From Fasciola hepatica (Eukaryota; Platyhelminthes; Trematoda; Plagiorchiida; Fasciolidae): 64,000 nt of DNA. The translations under genes were made by a program, and so were the position numbers. The stretch lies in NCBI GenBank assembly GCA_948099385.1, contig CANUEZ040000213.1, positions 2,031,001 through 2,095,000 on the forward strand, written 5' to 3'. A model generated the notes under the pieces. That model was not told the DNA's origin and did no database searches. It saw nothing but the letters and a program-made list of their open reading frames with translations. Shown here in pieces: positions 26,481 to 38,775 of the stretch (position 1 is its first letter; the number at the start of each line of letters is the position of its first letter).

Positions 26481-29032
26481 TTGTTGACCGATTTGAGTTG
26501 AATTTTCGCATATTGTTACCCGACACTGAATTACTGTTGTTCAACAGGATAGAAGTGTGAGGTTCCCGGAGAATTCTGAAATCGTATGCCTGCGCGTCTT
26601 CAACAACCTCTGATTAGTGAGCTTGGAATTCAGGGGACAAACTTTTCATCATCAGCCGAGATGCCACCATTAGTACATAGGAACTAATGAAAACCTTCCT
26701 CCTAAACTGCGACCTACACCAGTTCTTAAAGCCAATAATTTCGGTATCAGATTTGGGATTCTTCATCAAGACATACCTGAGGAATAAGGGAATAGAAACT
26801 GGTTACCATTTGTCAGTCAGTGGTTAAACTCATTCGAATTGAATATTTTCCTTCCTGATTTACCACGTATTCTGGGGTGAACTTCAAAATTTACTAACGT
26901 TTCATCCAAATTAGCTGCTCACAGCATAGTAAAAATATAATCAAGTCGAACTTCCATCCTATTTGTTAAAAATTCTCAAAACTTCAGGGGAATGAGGTGC
27001 TGCTATTACGGGAAATATTTTATCACTGTATTCGTTAGTGTGTTGGGAATCCTCTGTGGCGATGTGCACCTGTCGAGCTCGAGCTGGGAATTGGACCGGT
27101 CGAGTAGGATTATGATTCACCGACATTAGGCATAGAGCACCTAACTTCAGCAATCACCGAAATACCACCAGTATTGATGACTCTCGGCTCCGATGCTTTA
27201 CTGATCACAGATTACGAATCATGCGTAAAGTCGGTGTAAATGAGCTCACAGCAAGCTCAGAATGGGAACGGTTTTAGCATGTTTCCCATTCGAATCTCTC
27301 CAGCTCAGTTTAGTCTCCGTCTTCAAGTCTCGAGTCCTGTCTCGATCTGTACAAATTATTCAGGTTGCCCTCGTTCGTACCAGTACGAACGTTTGTTGCT
27401 CGCAGATACTGTTGCCACGATCAGGAAATGGTAACGTGCTATTCAAATGCGTTTGAATAGGCCCTTGTGTAAATGCAATCACAGTGGGGACAAAAACAGT
27501 GCCTGAATGTGGTCTCGTTTGACATTTATGTGAGTAAGTATTGTCCGCTTGCACCGCAAGCATATGATACTTAACTTTACGAATAAGCCATAATTTTCAA
27601 AAACATTTCTAAAATACCTCATTTGACTTACCACCGTAATTTTAGACGATTGTGTAAATTTTCTTAGAGAACACTTTTAACTGTACCCTAATGCTATGCA
27701 TATTCTGCAAGTCTTTCATGGTAAGGGAGATTCGGCATATAGCTTTGCTTATTCGATAAAGCGTACATAAACGTTTCCTCTATTTTCCACGGAAATGAAA
27801 GCTTTATCACATGGAACTCATTGCTGTGCTGGTTCGAAGTCAAATAGCTGGTTACCTGTTTGGTACTCATATTCGTACGCAAAATTCAGGTAGATATCCT
27901 TATTGGAAGTAATCAGCATGCAACTGAAAACAAGGAAATGCACCTCACTCAAGCAATGCTTCGCTCATTTTTGATATAGATGAATGATAAGCCTGTAGGC
28001 TAACAAGAGAGACAGAATTTTTTATCTACGAATAGAATACAGTACAAAATAGCAGAGACTATTTGGACGAATCTAGGATGCCCATCATGATTCTCTACCA
28101 GTCTGACCTTGCACGAAATGACAAGGACGTCATTGTGCACAGCTCCTTGTCTTACACTATAGTTTTTTAGGCGATTTGGTGATGGGATCATGTTGTGTCA
28201 CAGTAAGGACGACAAGGTTCATATACCTATCCTTCCTGCTCGTGCCCTTTTTACTCCATATAGTAACGAAGATGGCGAGACGAGTGAAGACACTCGTATT
28301 AGGACACGTTCGTGGAACATATGTAAACATTTATATGGTCCGTTCTCCAAACCGAGCTACAGCAGCTTTGATCCTCCGACTGCCCGAGTATTCTGGCTGC
28401 ATTCTGGCCAGTTCACTGTGGCCGTTAGCTTGATTCTCTTACTCATTATTTAGGTTCAGCTGATCCGATTGTTTCAGTTGAAGGCTTGTTCGGTAGCTCC
28501 TCACCTGAGCTATCTTCCTGGTTGCTAAAATCCCGCTGCGTTCTGTCTGCTAGTCCGAATGCCTCTTTTTGTTTGTTGGGGGATACTTTTGACAGATTCA
28601 CCGTCTGTTCTTTGGTCTGCGGCTCACGACCGGTTGGTCTAATCGGCTTGATGTTTGCATCGTTCTGCTGCTTCAGTATTCGCCTCTGCAATATGAATTC
28701 CACGTGGATTCTTCTTTCCTGACACAGGAAATGTAAACTGCCGGTGATATGACAAGCAAGTTCTCCGCTGATATATCATGTATCCCAGTTAACAGAATAT
28801 TCTCAGTTGATTTTAACTAGAAAACAGTTACTGGAATGATGAATCGAAACAGGAATCACCACTTTGTGGATGCATAGGCTTTTATTGTTTCATAAGGTTT
28901 CCCCATGCATGCAAATTGTTCTTATTATGATATAAATAAAGATTGCCCCGAATAGACTGATTTGCACACATTATCCTGACGACGAAAATACTAGGATTAT
29001 CTTCTACTGAATTGGGATTCAAATAGTTCACT
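26481..29032. repeat. Block Y, unit 1
   Basis: This 2.5-kb block is shared with 51590-53819 (offset 24,788 for most of its length) and missing in unit 0. Unit 2 lacks about 300 bp corresponding to 26727-27035. Open frames on both strands near 28180-28700 recur in unit 2 with several amino-acid changes and no recognisable domain. I do not call a gene. Confidence 0.8.
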
Positions 29033-31514
29033 GGGCCCGCATATTTTGCAAATTCTGTAACCACGAGTGTTTGACATCTCTCTGTTTTGTCCGTTTTGAT
29101 TTCAGATTTGCCTATTCATGCTGACCTGCCTAAATCTTATATCTCGTTCGGCACTGGGAAGCACTTGTCCGAAATAAAACAATGCCGTAGAATTATCGTG
29201 TCAGAACTGAAATCGGTTCGCAGTGTATCGAAACATCGATGCGCCATGTGAAATGTTATGGTAGAATTTTATTGCTCAATAACACAGCGTAGTCGAGATC
29301 GTTGGTAGGTTGTCGACGTTACCAGTTTCATTCGGTTGTAAACCCAGTCTTGAAAACAGGTTACCCGTGGTGACCGAAACGTCGACAACCTACCAACGAT
29401 CTCGACTACGCTGTGTTATTGAGCAATAAAATTCCAACAATGCCATAGAATCTATAGAAAGTGTCTCATTCGTTGATCACGACGTCCTGGGTTCGCTTCC
29501 CAACATCAACGGTCACTTTTCTCTTTCGGTAGCCTTGGATTGGCCGTGGACATCTTCCAGAAGTACTGTTCCTTATAGTTTGACAGCTGAAGAAATTTAA
29601 GGAATATTTGTCGAAATGAGCCTAGGAATGATTAGCCTAAGTTTTATAGATAATGAAGAATCCACCTGTATATTCTCCACCCATAGCGGATTTCACATCA
29701 TTTATAAGATTCAAGACCCTCACGTCTGAACTGATCAAATTTGAAGGTGTTTCAAGTTTTTACGTTCTCTCAGCTAAATGTGCTTCATTCCCATAAGCAG
29801 TTATAAGGAAGTGTTTTGACTTGATTCTGCATCTTGTTTTGTCAGGGGATAAACGAGGTCTGTTATTCTAGGATTCAGCCAGCACCCACAGCGCTTAGGA
29901 CGAGGAGAACTGTTTCTCAGATATTAGTATGGATTTAACAATGATTCCCACGAGAATTATTTCATATCTCTAATCGCTTCATACCGCAGTAAATAAACTA
30001 ATTAAGAACCATTTGGTCATAGAAATGAAAGACTACATTTGCAAAAGACGACTGAGAAGCCAGCGTGGAAAATGTTTGAAGCGTAGTTCACGTGAAGAAA
30101 TCCTGTGATCAGACCACTACAACACGAGTAGGCTACATAAACAATGAATGTTCGGTTAAGGTAAACTTTATTCGTGAACAAGAGGAAGACAGGTGAATAG
30201 TTCTAGAAGAAGTTGAGCAAGGAGAAATTCAGGCTGGGAAGCGGGATTTGAAGATTCTTGATGATAATAAATATGATGACATGACTATATTTGAATGCAT
30301 GTAGAATTTTGGTCAAAACTAAAAGCAGATTATCAATGAATCCGAAAAATCAGACATCTCAAAAATAATCCCTAGTCCAATTTTGTAAGCTAAAATAATG
30401 ATATGATTGGATCTTATTTTCAGTCAAACACTGTAAGTACGCAAAGCTTTCTGTTGTGAGACTTGAGATAAATTATTGGTATTTTCATTATTCGGAAGAA
30501 CTTGTTAACTTTTGGAGGTCATCTATCCTTACAGAAAATTCTGCACCCATACAAAATTTTACACCACGCACAATTTTCGTTGGGTGATAACTAAACACGA
30601 TTAAATTCCGGGTCATTTTTCTTCTCTTTGAAGAGTATAGAACGAACACTTTAACGGATTTGCCATTTTTCACTTGGCGAACATGAGACAGTGTGAAGGG
30701 AAAATGGAAAATAAGGAGTAATAAGTTCCATGTCACTTTTCACTACAACGTTTCACAGACGTATTACCCTTTGGCAAATATCTATTCGACTTATCTCTTT
30801 CCTCAACCAATTATTTCAGTTTCTTATCCTTATTCAGTGCCTACACATATTTAATGCCACTAGTTAGCCTATGCTCGTCGAAGTACATTACCTTCACTTC
30901 CGTAGCTCAATGAGGAGAAAATGCAACAACTTGTTTCTTCGGCATTGAAAATGAATTATCTATCATAATCAAATCGGAGCTTTAAGGGGGCAGTTGTGAC
31001 CACAGAACCATCAAGGTGTCAATGGTTTTTTTTATTCTAAAAGCATAGACCAATTACGTTGATATACCAATCGCTATAAGATGAACACTCTCATGGGAAG
31101 CATATTCTGAAGCAGTATTCGGCAATAAAGTGGTCTTCCAAGAAATTCGAATCTGACAGACTGCAAACATTGATATTGTGAACCCAATGAATTCTGTATT
31201 GTTTACTCTGATCCCCAGCAAGCCCAGTGATGATTCAAAGCAGACCATAACAACCGGTGTAAAGAGATTTATGACTTTGAAGCCATTGTGACGATTTTCC
31301 CCTAGAATTTCTCACTAAAGGTCACGAGTTTGGAAGCCCCTAAATATCGGTGTACATCGCAGAACGTAAATCGATAGCTCAACCAATTAGAGACGAGTTT
31401 GTGTAATTTATCCGTCAATACAACAGGTGTTTACCTTTGTTCGGCTTATGGGGCTTGCTTCAGAGCGGCGGAAAAACAAAGCAGCCTACTTCAACTCGTC
31501 CCTTATTACAATGA
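29033..31514. repeat. Block Z, unit 1
   Basis: This copy of block Z carries two private changes: a foldback insertion at 29194-29435 and loss of about 585 bp at 29473 (the sequence seen at 5953-6523 and 54005-54585). Otherwise it follows unit 0 and unit 2. It contains no recognisable gene. Confidence 0.8.
29178..29451. mobile_element. Foldback insertion with 16-bp flanking duplication
   Basis: A 242-bp insert (29194-29435), absent from units 0 and 2, is bounded by 'aacaatgcc[g/a]tagaat' at 29178-29193 and 29436-29451, a 16-bp direct repeat with one mismatch. Units 0 and 2 have this 16-mer once. Inside are perfect 57-bp inverted arms (29264-29320 and 29378-29434) around a 57-bp loop. The remaining 70 bp on the left is not part of the hairpin. 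A 16-bp target duplication suggests target-primed reverse transcription rather than a cut-and-paste transposon. No coding capacity is present. Confidence 0.85.
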
Positions 31515-31959
31515 AGTACGGTAGTTTACTGGGAAACCTTCTCGCTGGATATAGTTATTGCCCTTCGAAAGTTATTTTCTTTATCAAAATGTGGTAGCAT
31601 TTTGCAGACCCCGTCTCACTGCAACATAGTATTTTACAAGATGGATGCGAAAAAAGGCTTGTTCACTTAAATAAAGGTTCTGAGCCATATCTAAGATCAA
31701 ATCGTGTGCAAAATGCGTTTAAATAATTTTATATTCCTTTTGTTCATTGAAGCAGTGATATTTCTTGGTTATGAGCGTGCACTTATTCTCCATCACGACA
31801 AAATGGAAGTTTATCTGCATGATATCAGAGGGGAAGAACCCTTGGTGTTTTGAACCGAACGTATATTAAGGAAAAAATAGAAACACTGCCAAGGGGCAGG
31901 GTAGTGTCGTCACAGAATGCCAACATTATACGAGGAGTGTCCTGGTTCTTGCTCTAAGG

Positions 31960-32785
31960 ATCTTGCAAATCCGAATTCTTTACCACACTAGTTGTGTGAC
32001 CTGAAATAACACTACAAGAACATTTTTTTGTGACAATTCCATAATCAGGTACTTCACGGCGATCATGTTCGGTATCACCTTACACTGCTCCCCGTTCAAT
32101 GAAAGTATCTTCCCCTACGCATATGCCATTCCTCATTTACTCGCAGCCTCCATCTCGACCGCTGCATCTGGTATGCTTGAGTCGGGACTGTCGGGTTCTG
32201 TTGACTGATCCGAGTCCTCCTTGTATCTCCCCAATTTATTAAACTGCAAAATGAACGAATTTTATGTGCTTCGGAGGTTGAATGTTTCGGAAACGGCAGC
32301 CGGGGATGAAAAACCTGGTGATTGAACTGTTGGTTGTCAATCGGTTGAGAACTCCGAATGATGTGGAAATCAAATAGCTGTACTTTTTCCCCTCTTCCAT
32401 ACTTGGCATCCCATTCTCTTCGCAAAAGTTTTATTTGTCTCAATCATAATAGTAGGATCGTCTTTAGCTGGTTGACACAGCTTGCTGACACAGCTGGCTG
32501 ATAGAGTCGACAGAAAGGAACAATCCTCGTTCTTTGCAATGGAAATTGTCCTAAGGAACAAGTTGCAACACTGTCAAGGAACAAAGTGATGATAGCACAA
32601 AATGGCAGCTTTACGCGACGGACCAGGTGTCTCGATTCTCGCAATCAGTATCTTGTAATTCCGGGCTCTTTATCACACTAGTTATGTGGCTTGAAATAAC
32701 TCTAAAGGAGATGATCGCCAAAGGTCAATCAATAATCACCTGTTTTGTGGCGATCATGTTTGTTATCACCTTACATAGCACCGGA
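31960..32785. repeat. Diverged internal duplication in block W
   Basis: Two related stretches of about 130 bp lie at 31960-32090 and 32640-32785. Shared landmarks are 'cacactagtt' and 'cggcgatcatgtt'/'tggcgatcatgtt' followed by 'tatcaccttaca'. The pair also exists in unit 2 (56440-56575 and 59150-59290), so the duplication predates the unit duplication. Confidence 0.65.
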
Positions 32786-33134
32786 AGCTCATACGACCCT
32801 GATTTCAGTGTCGTGCATTCCAAATAATCATCTTTTTCCCCACCAGCCTGCTATTAACAGCGAAATTTCTATTGAGCCATGAAATAATACAGTTGTGCGT
32901 TTGCTGTGTTTTTTTCTTCCTACTGTGCAACACTGATATAATCGAACCTTCAGCAAAATTAACTGTTCCTGGCGTGATTAGTACTTATTCCTTAGTGGAG
33001 AAAACCATCTGTGGTAAACTTGATCTCCATAGTTTTAAATAATACTGTATTGGGAAGGCTATTGGAAGCCATAATACTGTTCAATTATTGTAAGTGTGGG
33101 TTCCCGATGAAACAGTGACTGAGCTTTTTGCTCA

Positions 33135-33364
33135 TGCAGTTTGTTGTGTTCGGAATTAACGGAGAGCTAAGTACGCAACAGATCCGTTTATTAACACATC
33201 AGTTAACTCGCTTGTAAGCGGGCAAGCTAACAAGTGAATCTTCCTTTGGCAAACTAAAGCAGTAAATGCGATCCAGATTGGTCAAGCCATCAATCAATAG
33301 GCAGTCAATAGCGGTGCACGCGTGTGAGACAGTGATTGCGCGAGTGACCACTTGAACCGACACA
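33135..33364 (-). repeat. LTR-like repeat, minus strand, copy 1 in W unit 1
   Basis: On the minus strand this starts 'TGTGTCGGTTCAAG', has an AATAAA signal in 'TTAATAAACGG' and ends near 'AACAAACTGCA'. It resembles 33955-34252 in order and motifs ('TGTGTTTGGTTGAAG', 'TTAATAAACGG', 'CTATTG'). TG...CA ends and a polyadenylation signal suggest a solo LTR. I could not identify a clear target-site duplication. The unit 2 copy is at about 59639-59868. Confidence 0.4.
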
Positions 33365-33954
33365 GCGGAATTGGTTTTATTTTGCGGATCGAACAACGAA
33401 CAACCCCCAGGCCGAGGAGTGCTGATCCTTGTGTACTACACCACATTCATATTTGACCGTTTACCAAACTCGGTCAACTTGTCGTGTTGACTAAGACCAA
33501 GGAAATTCAAATTTTTCAAGAAACAGAACAGGGCTAAAGCTAGTTATTTACATCAAGTTAGTACACAACTTTATATTAACAACGTTTGTTCGGTGAATTA
33601 TGAAGAAAATTAGGAACAAAAGACCCATCGCAAAGCAAAATCTTTTTTTATTCGAATTTTCACAACACCTGTAGTCTTCTCAGAACTCGCGTTGTTCAAA
33701 GTGCTGTAGATGACACTTCCATCCGGATAAGTTTTATCATGATTCATTGCACCTAATTCCAATGGGCTTAATTGGTTTGCAACAGCAGGCATACCAGACT
33801 GAGTTTCTTTGGAGAATTTCTTATCAAGAGTCACGTTTTGTAAGCCTTGTGAGCTTCATCGTGGATTGTATTAAAATGAGGGTTTTAGACAAGATGGTTT
33901 GCACAGTAATTTGCTTTTTTCTACCGGCTTCAAAGCCACCGGTTTATTTATCAT

Positions 33955-34252
33955 TGTAGCTTGCTTTGTGTTCAGAAATCAGTAGTAGAACAGGACACGG
34001 AACGCGGATAAACCGTTTATTAACGCGCGCCCAAGCGAGCACGGAAAATCGAACAGGCACAAGCTGTAAATGCAACGGGCTCGGTCTTCCGGTGCTCCGC
34101 GAAATGTGATTACGTGAATGGTTCACGCAGGTGCCAGGCTCGTACGTGTGACTAATCGTGGCAACGAATAGGCATCAACCAATAGACAGTCAGTAACGGT
34201 GCGTGAGTGCAAGACTGTCTGATTGCGTACGTGGCTACTTCAACCAAACACA
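33955..34252 (-). repeat. LTR-like repeat, minus strand, copy 2 in W unit 1
   Basis: On the minus strand this starts 'TGTGTTTGGTTGAAG', contains 'TTAATAAACGG' and ends 'AGCAAGCTACA'. It is related to 33135-33364 and its unit 2 copy is at about 61110-61407. No clear target duplication is visible, so boundaries are approximate and it could be a different kind of dispersed repeat. Confidence 0.4.
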
Positions 34253-35875
34253 CCACTCAGGGCCACACAGTCTCCACTGCCCACAGATCACCATAGATAT
34301 GACGAATAAAAAAGAACAATTTATGTAAAGTTTTATATTCCGACCACCTAGTACAAGAAGTTGTAGATCATTTGGGAAAGAGAAGCAGAATACGAAGAAG
34401 ATGATTTGTTGGCCGATTTTCGACAACACAAGTACAGACACATATAAACGGAGCATTAGGAAATAAGGGTTTGGATGAGATTTTTCGCCTCATTTAGATT
34501 ATTGCAATCCTTCAGAAAATAAAGCCCGACATTCACTTAGGTAACTGCTTCACATATCGAAATCCTTCAAGCCAGAAAGCGCGTGATCAAGCAATCGATT
34601 CAAAACCCTATGGTTACTTTGGAAAATAACGTTCGTTTTCTCGGATTTCCTTTTACACCCAATGGAAGTTCTGAAGGCTTTAAGAACTGACAAAATAAAT
34701 GCTGTCCTGGTGGATGGTCATAAGTGCTGGAGTATTATTAAGGCTTATGTATCCGAAGGAGTTGAGAGTCGTGTAACAACTCATACAGATCAATTCAGAC
34801 TGGACACTGGCTGGAATGAAGGTGATACGTACTCATTTATGCAAGTAGGATAATATTGTATCTGGGTGACGGGACAAATTCTTGCGAAAGCACACGACCG
34901 GCTTCCTGTTCACTGCTGCTCATACGTTTTGCATACGCGGTAATCTCCTTTCGAATCATCCTCATAATTGAGCACTCTACATTAGATTGATCCTTTTAAT
35001 CTCATATGAATTGTGAGGAGCGTGCATCACAGTGCTGCATAATTTAAACACATGAAGTCGTTTGAACCAAAAAGTTGATTCAGCCTCACATTAGAAGAGT
35101 TTTTCCGTATTCAAAGCTATTCCTGAATATTTTCATTGTATAAGAGAAACAAATCAAACTTTTCTTTCAAACTGAAGAATAATTCAGCTCAGTTTATTTG
35201 TGAAACATTGTTACCAATGATAGTTGACTGTCTGAGCCTGTGCCTGTGACCTGATAATCTGCACTGTCTGGCTGATCAGTGAGTGCTCCACTTGTTTTAA
35301 TCAAAGATCCCTTACTATTTTTTTACTAAAATGGTTGAAAAATGTCCAAATCCTCCCCCTTGAGACTCGAGAAGCCATATGTATGCATTATGATGGGGTC
35401 ACTTTGACCAGTCTGACCAGAAAAAGTGGAATTTGTCCTTGCATACTGGAGGTCACTAGCCGTTTCAATTTTCCAAGTCCGGAAAATGCTGGGGTGGGAC
35501 GGATTTAAAGAAAACCGTTTAGTCTGAGCTATCAGCTCTGTGTTTGACCGGAAGAAAACATTTTGTGAAAAATATTTTCGTATATTAGCGGAAAACCCTG
35601 GATGATCCAACGTCAGACGAACGGATACAAGCGAACCATTTTGACAGTGCCGAATTAAGATAAGCAACAGCAACAACCGATTTGTATCGGACGATTTATT
35701 CTCTTGTTCTTATTGAATGGAACTGCAGATCCTACAGTAATTCAAGGGTTGATGGATTTAGAAGGGGGAATTTCATTCCTGGGTTATTTCAGTTGAAACT
35801 TGTCAGATTTTCGTGGCACGTATCAGCGTTTAATCAGCGTTTACTTTGCAAGTGGATATGGAAGAAGCCTTTCAA

Positions 35876-38121
35876 TGACCAAGTTATGTATACTGGTTTT
35901 TCCAGCTCTCCATTTGCGTCGTCCTATCAACTAGGCGGTCCGGATGGTCATTCTGGATAAAAATCCTTCGCATCTTTCTGAGTTCCTCCTCAATTGTGTC
36001 CTCCAAACATATTCGTCCTGCCCTGCTTGTGAGGCACCCAATTAGGTTCTTTTTCTCCTCAAGAGGCAGGAAACGGTGGAAGTGGATGTAATGTCCATTC
36101 CACATTGCCTTCCTGCTTACTGACCGACTGATTGAACCGTCTCCACGACGACTTATCCGTACGTCTAAGAAGCCTAGTGTGTTGTTTGGTTCTGTTTCCA
36201 TTGTGAACTGCACGTTGTCATGTCTGAGTCAAACAAATCTAACAGTTGATCTCGCTGGTCTGAGGAACTGATTAATGCTATGGCCCAATCTTTAGGAAAA
36301 GCAGAACAACCGATTGCTGAGTGGCTCTTTGAGTGAGTGAACATGAACGCGACTTACAGGTCAATAAAACGAAACCGATACGAAAGGGAACGATTGCCAC
36401 TTGCCGAATAACCGGGCAGTAAAAATCACTGTTCATGTTGGCGTTCGCTGGCGTGTGTGCGTATGCATGCGCATAGTATCAGCTGACGGTCTGTTCAATC
36501 ACACAGCATGTCATGGAGTCTGCGTAAACAACAGCTGTAGACTATTGATTCATGTGGCCATTTTCCAACTTTACCGTAAAGGCGTCGGCAAACAGTGGTC
36601 CGAGTGGAAAGCCCATTGCTATCCCGTCCTTTGACGGTAGATTTGGCCGGTGAACTTGAACTGAACGTTGTGTGCACAAAAAAGCAACTATTTCAAAGTA
36701 TATAAAGGAAAGCCAGTCTGGATTGCGTAGCTTTCGATATATTCACATAAATAACCTATGACTTCATCGATTGAGACGTTGGTAAAGGGTGTACCGGCAT
36801 CTAACAATAGTATCCACCGATCTTTCACATTCAGTTCTGTTACGCAGCTTATAAATTCAAATGTGTCGTTTGGACTGTGCTTTCATATTTGCTGTCTAAC
36901 CGGTTCCAGCAGAATGGTCAACCATTTGGCGACTGCGTGGTACGGTGAATTGCACATGTCAAGCATAGGTCTTAAGCAGACCACATTCTTATGAACTGTT
37001 GGATATCCATATAATCTGGGAACGATGGTCCCTGTAGGCTGCATCTGTTCAAAGGTAGACGAGTCTGTTATGCAATTTTATATAATTTGTTTTGTGGTGT
37101 GGGACAGAGATCTCTCTCTGTTAGTAGTGTTTATCCTTCACTAATGACATTTTCAAGAACTCGGATGTATCATTCGAAATTTTTCCTATTTTTGTGGTGC
37201 AGCCTGGCTTATTCGGAGGTACCGTACCTGCACCCTTGTCACTATTCTTTCGTAATTCTCTCGGACGTTTACACGTTCAGTCCTTAATACTTCACTTGTT
37301 GATGGCTTATCTGTATGTTATTGATGGCTCGTATTCATAGAGGTAGATTTCAGATTATGGGGTTCCAACTGTGACGAAGGAAGTAAGCTGGACAACAGAG
37401 TGTAAAGATTCTCAGATCACACCCCCAAAATCTAGTTGTTTACTCTGGTTGCTTGGGCAGCAGAATTTGGGTCCCAAAGTGTTGTGTCTGGTTAGGGTCT
37501 CGCACACTACGCGGACAACAGATCAATATTCCTCTCATGAATGGACATACTCTCAATTTGCCTTGATCGTTAACCATGCTTTAGCGCCAGCAGTGTTGAC
37601 CTATTGATTTTGCTGTTTACTGATTGGTCTTCCTCTGCTGCGCGTGACGACACAAGTAGTTTATTTCTTTATGCCAACTCACTTGCTTGTTGGTCGCTTA
37701 GTCGACGGCTACGGCCGGGTTTTGTGTTCACAATGGCATAAATAAATGCAACGCCATCATTACGTGTTCTGCTACCGATTGTGGACACAACACAAAGATA
37801 ACACCTCTAGCAATGTATTATCTAGCTCCAGTTCAGATAAATTTTGCATAAAACTTTCAGATTCCGATGGGAACTTACTCGTTGGTAACAATTCCTCTAT
37901 CCGTTTAGAAAAGATTTGACGTTTTGAATTCACTTGTTTTTGCACAGTTGACGGAACATATTCGTCAAAGAATTGCATTTCTTCAATGTTAATTGACCGG
38001 GAAAACGAGGTGACACAAATGTACTTTCAGACTCCACAGTATGTATACACACAGTATCTTGCGCATGAAGTGCTTGGAATCGAAATGACACGCTCGATAT
38101 GAATAGCCGGTTTCTTGTCAA
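35876..38121 (-). pseudogene. PLE B, unit 1, interrupted by a solo LTR
   Basis: This is the same decayed RT as at 8527-10440, with the same order of motifs on the minus strand and the same YADS at motif C (about 36515). It is split by a solo LTR at 37480-37792, which entered the N-terminal region just after 'LEVLSL'. The left edge keeps about 20 bp more ('aagttatgtatactgg') than unit 0 and matches 63954-63970, but the GIY-YIG end present in unit 2 is missing. About 880 bp were lost here, or inserted in unit 2. Confidence 0.85.
37480..37792 (+). mobile_element. Solo LTR (313 bp), insertion private to unit 1
   Basis: This insert starts 'tgttgtgtc' and ends 'gacacaaca', a perfect 9-bp inverted terminal repeat with TG...CA ends. 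It is flanked by the 5-bp direct repeat 'caaag' (37475-37479 and 37793-37797). Unit 0 has the empty site 'tcccaaagataacacc' near 10110. An AATAAA signal occurs near the right end ('ataaataaatg'). Length, ends and target duplication fit a solo LTR of a gypsy or BEL/Pao element, left after LTR-LTR recombination. Strand is given from the AATAAA position. Confidence 0.88.
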
Positions 38122-38775
38122 AACATTAAAGTACAGCTTCAGAAATACAGACCCCTAATACGTTCCTCAAGGAACTAAAAGTGATCTCTCGCCAGTGCCA
38201 CTTTCGTAAGGAACTTAATGTAATAGTTAAGTTCTTTTATGATGGCTGGGTGTGTGAGCTGTTTCAATTGTACCGTTATTTCCACTGAGCACATTTCGAG
38301 AACACTTTCTCCGACTGGTCCAATCCCTTCACTTGCATTAATATATCGTGATTTAACGGCTTGCGTATGAATCACTTGAAATAATCCCACTGCTTGAGCC
38401 AGTATTTGTGGTGTTTTTCAGTCGTCCAAAAAGGAAGGAAAGACTATCCAAACAAGAACGGGTTAATGGTTCAGATAAAATCTCACCCTTATTTGTCAAA
38501 ATACGAGAATGCAATGGACCTACAGAATTTCTAGGTAAGAAAGGGGATAGATTGATGTGTGTTAATTCAGCTTTGGTGGACAGCCAAGTCACTTTGGCAG
38601 TTAGAGCTGGAGCGATACCAAGCCCAAAGGCTTGAGACGACACAAACTCGGGCGATAGGACAACCAATCGAAGGAGTGGACTGACCGAAATGTGATGAAT
38701 CTTGTCAGCGTTGCTTAAGCCTCAAGGGGTGGTAGCCCACACAAGTTGAGCCAATGCGTTGTGGGCCACTTGTGG
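38122..38775. other. Noncoding part of block V, unit 1
   Basis: This is the counterpart of 10441-11092. No gene is recognised. Confidence 0.5.

Larger units (their letters stand above)
31515..35890. repeat. Block W, unit 1
   Basis: This 4.4-kb block is shared with unit 2 (55970-63062, which has two extra insertions of about 2,020 and 651 bp) and missing from unit 0. It contains a diverged internal direct duplication (about 31960-32090 and 32640-32785) and two LTR-like repeats on the minus strand. The 116-codon minus frame at 35326-35676 recurs at 62527-62877 but lacks an ATG. Three of the four base differences between copies change the amino acid, so there is no sign of purifying selection. 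Confidence 0.8.

Noticed and set aside
28176..28703. Overlapping frames on both strands in block Y, also at 52964-53491
   Set aside because: Both strands are open over the same DNA, no domain is seen, and substitutions between units are spread without codon bias.
29371..29384. 'gaccgaaacgtc' as a possible hammerhead ribozyme core, as reported in some PLEs
   Set aside because: No CUGAUGA box lies at the required distance upstream, and the expected stem II is absent.
32096..32561. Arg/Lys-rich minus-strand frames in block W as a host exon
   Set aside because: The frames change between units 1 and 2 through indels and stops, and no splice-consistent conserved exon is evident.
35326..35676. 116-codon frame with hydrophobic start, repeated at 62527-62877
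   Set aside because: The apparent start is TTG, not ATG, and a stop lies a dozen codons upstream. Three of four differences between copies are amino-acid changing. No domain is recognised.
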